Assembly: GCA_946497695.1 (NCBI GenBank)
Contig: CAMMLJ010000001.1
Span: forward strand, 155,795 to 219,794
DNA from: an uncultured Clostridium sp.
GTDB taxonomy: Bacteria; Bacillota; Clostridia; TANB77; CAG-508
Reading direction: 5' to 3'
DNA: 64,000 nt
The notes under the pieces were generated by a model. The model had not been told where the DNA came from. It did no database searches and saw only the letters and a program-made list of their open reading frames with translations. The first letter of the stretch is position 1, and each line of letters starts with the position of its first letter. The position numbers were made by a program, and so were the translations under genes. Positions 60,881 through 64,000 of the stretch are shown here, piece by piece.

Positions 60881-61228
60881 CTAACTAGAATACTTAGCAC
60901 CTAATTTTTCTTTTAAAGATTTTAAAAATTGTATTTTGGTCTTAGAAAATTTAGGGTATTCTATGAACACTCTTGTATTAACAGTTAATTTTGGCAATTC
61001 AATATGAGTATTCGTCTGAAATAAATTTCCATTGTAACAGCTATTAAAAATATTATATAAAAATAATTGAACGCTTTTAAGCTCATTAGCAGATAAATTA
61101 TTTAATTGTTTACGAACAGTATTAGTAATTTCGTCTGAATTGGGGAAGACTAGATATTTAGAAACATCTTTAACATTTTTATTAATTATAGAATTTAATA
61201 TATTAGTTGCTAAAATTTCTGAATCCAT
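60881..61228 (-). CDS. Unknown 115-residue protein upstream of the M23 gene
   Basis: Not recognised. A small alpha/beta protein with an acidic N-terminus (MDSEILATNILNSII) and a basic C-terminal segment (FSKTKIQFLKSLKEKLGAKYSS); no signal peptide. AGGTGA is 9 nt before the ATG at 61228, so GTG at 61237 is rejected. It is probably cotranscribed with the M23 peptidase gene. Confidence 0.65.
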   Translation of the reverse strand: MDSEILATNILNSIINKNVKDVSKYLVFPNSDEITNTVRKQLNNLSANELKSVQLFLYNIFNSCYNGNLFQTNTHIELPKLTVNTRVFIEYPKFSKTKIQFLKSLKEKLGAKYSS

Positions 61229-61266
61229 ATATATCACCTAGAATTAATTATCTTTTATAAAAATAA

Positions 61267-61294
61267 AAAGTCTACTAGGTTAGTAGTAGACTTT
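61267..61294 (-). terminator. Terminator after tRNA-Trp (minus strand)
   Basis: An 11-bp stem AAAGTCTACTA/TAGTAGACTTT with a 6-nt loop; on the minus strand it follows the CCA end and is followed by T5. Confidence 0.75.
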
Positions 61295-61295
61295 G

Positions 61296-61370
61296 TGGCA
61301 GGGGTAGAAGGATTCGAACCCTCACAGGCGGTTTTGGAGACCGATGTGCTACCATTAACACTATACCCCT
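61296..61370 (-). tRNA. tRNA-Trp (CCA anticodon)
   Basis: On the minus strand the 75-nt gene has a 7-bp acceptor stem AGGGGTA/TACCCCT, discriminator G, encoded CCA, the GGTTCGAATCC T arm and an anticodon loop CTCCAAA with anticodon CCA (Trp). The first anticodon-stem pair looks mismatched. Confidence 0.95.
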
Positions 61371-61434
61371 AAAAAATAAGCAATAATATAGTATCATAAT
61401 GAAAAAATATATGCAATAGTTTTTTGAAAAAATA

Positions 61435-61463
61435 TTGTTATAAATTTAAAATTGTGATAAAAT
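61435..61463 (+). promoter_or_regulatory. Sigma-A promoter of ssrA
   Basis: TTGTTA (61435-61440), 17 nt, TAAAAT (61458-61463), 14 nt before the tmRNA 5' end. Confidence 0.6.
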
Positions 61464-61476
61464 AATATATGTACTT

Positions 61477-61832
61477 GGGGATGTAATGGTCTCGACATTA
61501 ATCTAGAAGTATAAAAAGCGAGTAGTGGATGGTTGCTTTGGCCACTTAAAAAAAGCAAAATTAAATATAAACGCTAATAACGAAGAATTAGCTTACGCTG
61601 CCTAGTTGCAACGTCGTCTAAATTATAAAGCCTACTGTTATAATTTGGGCGCCAAATTAAAGTAGGAAACGAAGCTATTAGTTCTCTGGAATAGTGGGTA
61701 ATTAAGAGATACCATATATATTGTTTTGTTTATTAATCAATTTATATGGGAAATTTAAATAATAAACTGCACTCGGAGAAATTTATATGGAAGGGTTAGT
61801 GGACAGGAGTTCGATTCTCCTCATCTCCACCA
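61477..61832 (+). ncRNA. ssrA: Transfer-messenger RNA (tmRNA)
   Basis: The acceptor halves GGGGATG and CATCTCC plus discriminator A and CCA bound a 356-nt RNA; the 3' end has the TTCGATTCTCC T arm. An internal ORF (61555-61605) encodes the tag AKLNINANNEELAYAA, ending in the AYAA degron close to the usual ALAA. It rescues stalled ribosomes and is followed by a terminator at 61838-61866. Confidence 0.97.
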
Positions 61833-61837
61833 ATTAG

Positions 61838-61866
61838 GACACAAAATTAACCGTTTTGTGTCTTTT
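61838..61866 (+). terminator. Terminator of ssrA
   Basis: GACACAAAA/TTTTGTGTC around TTAACCG, then T5. Confidence 0.85.
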
Positions 61867-61869
61867 TCT

Positions 61870-62019
61870 ATTTTTGAGAATATTTATATTTGACTAAAAA
61901 GTAAGATAGGAAAAAATTAAATACAATAATTAATAGGTTTAGTTGCCCTTCTTAAAGAAACCTAAATTTATTATTTATAATCAAAATAGAAAAATAATAA
62001 ACTAATAATATAGATTTTA
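61870..62019. other. Non-coding AT-rich gap
   Basis: No gene is supported. It holds a 7-bp inverted repeat, TAGGTTT (61934-61940) with AAACCTA (61958-61964), of unknown role, and then the promoter of the next gene. Confidence 0.5.
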
Positions 62020-62048
62020 TTGTGTGAGTAATATGATAATGATATAAT
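62020..62048 (+). promoter_or_regulatory. Sigma-A promoter of the DUF4362-like gene
   Basis: TTGTGT (62020-62025), 17 nt, TATAAT (62043-62048). Confidence 0.55.
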
Positions 62049-62080
62049 CAAAAGAATAATAATTTATAGGAGAGTTTATT

Positions 62081-62866
62081 ATGAATAAAAAAAGAAAAAT
62101 TATAGTAATAGTAATTATAGTTTTAATTAGTATTTTAGGATTATGGATTAGCGGAATAATTCCAAAACAAATAGCAAGAATTTCTGCTACAAATTATTTA
62201 AAAAATAATTTTCCCGAAAAGCAATATAAATATGTAAGCATTGAATGGGCTTCTAGCTTCGGTGGTTATGTGATTACATTCAAAGATGAAAAGGATAAAA
62301 GAGCAAGCTTTATAATGGTAAATAAATATTGGCCGGTTTATCCTACCCAAGGAACAAATGCACTATTAGAGAGCTATAACGTAGAATATAAAGGAATATC
62401 AGATATAAATGACTTCTATATTCATAGCATTACAGATGGCTATACAGACCTTAGAACCTTACCTCAAAATTATTCTATAGAACAAGCACAAAAAGATAAT
62501 TGTTTTGTAATAGGAGCAACAGTTTTTAATGATAATTTGTATAGTGATTTTATGGATAAATACAACAAAAAAGAAAATGCATTTATTAGAGTAGTTCAAT
62601 CTACACCTGAAGGAGATATTTTTATAATAGATGTATTATATGAGGCAAGAAATGATAAAATTCACATCGTAAAAGATGATACAAGAGATAGGTATCTAGC
62701 ACAAGAAGACAAAACTATTAAATATAAAGCTTATGAAAAAACTGGAGTATTGAATTACCAAAATTCACAATATTGGGTTGCTTATAACGGAGAACTACCT
62801 AATGAAAGCACAGCAGAGGACATAATTAATTCTGGTGATTTATTAATAATTACAACAGTTAACTAA
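62081..62866 (+). CDS. Membrane-anchored DUF4362-like protein
   Basis: An N-terminal membrane helix (about 6-26) leads a 235-residue extracytoplasmic protein. The C-terminal half resembles DUF4362: NCFVIGATVFNDNLYSDFMDKYNKKENAFIRVVQST, EGDIFIIDVLYEARNDKIHIV and a DRYL stretch. The N-terminal half (YKYVSIEWASSFGGYVITFKDEKD) looks like a small beta domain of the YfjL or DUF3139 kind. The function is unknown; no lipobox. Confidence 0.75.
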   Translation: MNKKRKIIVIVIIVLISILGLWISGIIPKQIARISATNYLKNNFPEKQYKYVSIEWASSFGGYVITFKDEKDKRASFIMVNKYWPVYPTQGTNALLESYNVEYKGISDINDFYIHSITDGYTDLRTLPQNYSIEQAQKDNCFVIGATVFNDNLYSDFMDKYNKKENAFIRVVQSTPEGDIFIIDVLYEARNDKIHIVKDDTRDRYLAQEDKTIKYKAYEKTGVLNYQNSQYWVAYNGELPNESTAEDIINSGDLLIITTVN

Positions 62867-62880
62867 ATTACAATTTAAGA

Positions 62881-62919
62881 AAATCCCCTACTTTCATCAA
62901 AATAAAAAGTAGGGGATTT
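62881..62919. terminator. Bidirectional terminator
   Basis: A 14-bp stem AAATCCCCTACTTT/AAAGTAGGGGATTT between the DUF4362-like gene and the convergent DUF4097-like gene. Confidence 0.8.
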
Positions 62920-62949
62920 AGTGATTTTGAAATGTCGAAAATGCAGAAG

Positions 62950-63663
62950 TTAATAAAACTTTACACTTCCATTTTTGGAAGAAATGAAACCAGTTGCGGT
63001 ATATTCACCACTCAGATTAGGTGCATTTGTGCAACTTCCATTTTTAGAACTTACCTTGACAGTAGAAGCTCCGATATTACCGAGCATACAATCAATGCTT
63101 CCATTTTTAGTGGAAACATTTAATTTTACTTCGGATTTAACATAAGATTCAATCTTGATGCTTCCATTTTTGCATTCAAGAGATAAGGTTTCGAAAGTCA
63201 CATTTTTTAGCTGAATACTACCATTTTTGCTGCTTGCAGTAATCATTGTCGCATCTGAACCATCTATAGAGATACTTGAGTTATCTGTTTGGACATCAAG
63301 TATTTCCAGCGTGGTATGTGGAATACACACGTCTAGCTCTAAATTGGAGAAGCTACCGCTGATAACTACTCCATTAATAATGTTTACTCCTGATGACATA
63401 GATTCAAATTCAGCTGTAATCTGAATTTCGTTGGCAGCAATTTTGGATAAAGAAAATCTGAAATCCAAAGAAGAAGCAGATCCATGTAATCTAGCAACAA
63501 TTTTGGACTCATGATTTTCAATGATGTTTACCCGCACATTATTGCTGATAACACGTATTTTTGAGACTCCTACTGATGAAATTTTTTTTGTTTCATCAAT
63601 TTTCTTGCCATTAATAATAATGTTATTACCGTTAATTCCTCCAAAAAAGTTAAATGTCGACAT
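62950..63663 (-). CDS. DUF4097-like beta-helix protein with KNGS repeats
   Basis: 237 residues with a beta-solenoid character of the DUF4097/DUF4098 adhesin-like family. Five copies of a KNGS motif (SSKNGSIQLK, CKNGSIKIES, TKNGSIDCML, SSKNGSCTNA, SSKNGSVKFY) recur every 18-25 residues in the C-terminal half; the N-terminal half is strand-rich without a signal peptide. The ATG has TTGGAGG upstream. It is transcribed convergently with the DUF4362-like gene; codon use is richer in GCC/CTC than neighbours. Function unknown. Confidence 0.8.
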   Translation of the reverse strand: MSTFNFFGGINGNNIIINGKKIDETKKISSVGVSKIRVISNNVRVNIIENHESKIVARLHGSASSLDFRFSLSKIAANEIQITAEFESMSSGVNIINGVVISGSFSNLELDVCIPHTTLEILDVQTDNSSISIDGSDATMITASSKNGSIQLKNVTFETLSLECKNGSIKIESYVKSEVKLNVSTKNGSIDCMLGNIGASTVKVSSKNGSCTNAPNLSGEYTATGFISSKNGSVKFY

Positions 63664-63703
63664 ATTCTTTCCTCCAATTACTTTGTGTAATAAATATTAT
63701 TAG

Positions 63704-64000
63704 TTACAAAATACAAGAAGATTTTTTCAACTCGTACAGTATATTAATTATAACATAAAAATTGGAAATAATGAATAGAAGGATTGTAATTCTAAAAAAG
63801 TGGAGGTGTAAATCGTCCTAATTCAAATGGGCAACAATTTTTATAAAATGAAATATACTTAGAATATTATTAAAAATAATATTTGAAGTGTATTTTTAAA
63901 TTGAATTTATATCATTATTATGATAGTATTCAAGTAGTAAATTTAGATAGTGTAAAGTAGTCTATGAAAAAATAGAATATGAAAACATTATCCAAAAAAT
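63704..64000. other. Right-edge intergenic sequence
   Basis: AT-rich DNA with the AATATTATT/AATAATATT inverted repeat near 63860-63880 and a GGAGGTG at 63803-63809 that leads to no ORF. The promoter of the minus-strand DUF4097-like gene must lie near 63700-63750. No gene is supported. Confidence 0.5.

Noticed and set aside
1..64000. CRISPR array or cas genes
   Set aside because: No regularly spaced repeats with unique spacers are visible; the 27-bp family is scattered and not arrayed.

Overview
The window is strongly AT-rich DNA. It has Shine-Dalgarno-led genes, arginine written almost only as AGA, and TTGnnn-17-TATAAT promoters. Its gene content is that of a low-GC Firmicute: remA, asp23/amaP, NusB-XseAB, T-box control of tyrS, BceRS-BceAB, and full peptidoglycan-related functions. 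Gene order is Clostridia-like; an uncultivated gut-type Clostridia lineage is my best inference. No spoIIIA operon lies between efp and asp23-nusB, where many spore-forming Clostridia carry it, so the organism may not sporulate.

Layout. 1-2.3 kb: two zeta-toxin-like genes flanking a 70-codon gene; the first runs off the left edge. 2.3-9.6 kb: an isolated unknown gene on the minus strand, an nfo-rRNA methyltransferase-C_GCAxxG_C_C operon, then an acetyltransferase/kinase operon behind a leader with an intrinsic terminator, including a GNAT-DUF402 fusion. 9.7-15.5 kb: a helical protein, T-box-tyrS, a MurL-MurD2-type pair (an alternative route to D-glutamate in peptidoglycan), and a TetR gene whose promoter is overlapped by a palindrome. 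15.6-24 kb: a heterodimeric ABC exporter whose first gene is frameshifted, a broken SMEK-NTPase defence-like gene, and a DUF1016 nuclease with an internal deletion. 24-30.3 kb: small accessory genes (zinc ribbon, nitroreductase, GNAT, Cys-rich membrane protein, PPC/DUF296, Cna-B, DUF362). 30.5-36.2 kb: a BceRS-BceAB detoxification module split by two foreign-looking genes. 36.3-42.8 kb: transglycosylase, Nudix-methyltransferase fusion, glucoamylase-like protein, pentapeptide-repeat protein, Dabb, DUF4186 and an ABC-F protein. 42.9-60.2 kb: the conserved core (rsmE, yicC, remA, rpoZ, gmk, priA, def, fmt; asp23, amaP, nusB, xseAB, fhs; yqeG, a prepilin-peptidase-like gene, pepP, efp). 60.3-64 kb: M23 peptidase, tRNA-Trp, tmRNA, a DUF4362-like protein and a DUF4097-like protein.

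Two kinds of dispersed structure stand out. First, at least ten copies of a 27-bp imperfect palindrome (GGGATTT at one end, GGGACG(T/G)TCC in the middle, TCCC at the other end) lie between genes; they look like a REP family, and one is embedded in a terminator. Second, several isolated one-gene units (2.3, 8.9, 24.2, 32.3 and 32.9 kb, plus a decayed one near 30.3 kb) use CGN/CTN codons that their neighbours avoid. Each intact one carries its own 17-bp-spaced promoter and a GC-rich hairpin; they look like acquired single-gene cassettes of unknown function.

Decay is concentrated in accessory genes (ABC exporter, SMEK-NTPase, DUF1016, PPC protein), while the core genes are intact. Family assignments are by eye; no database search was run.
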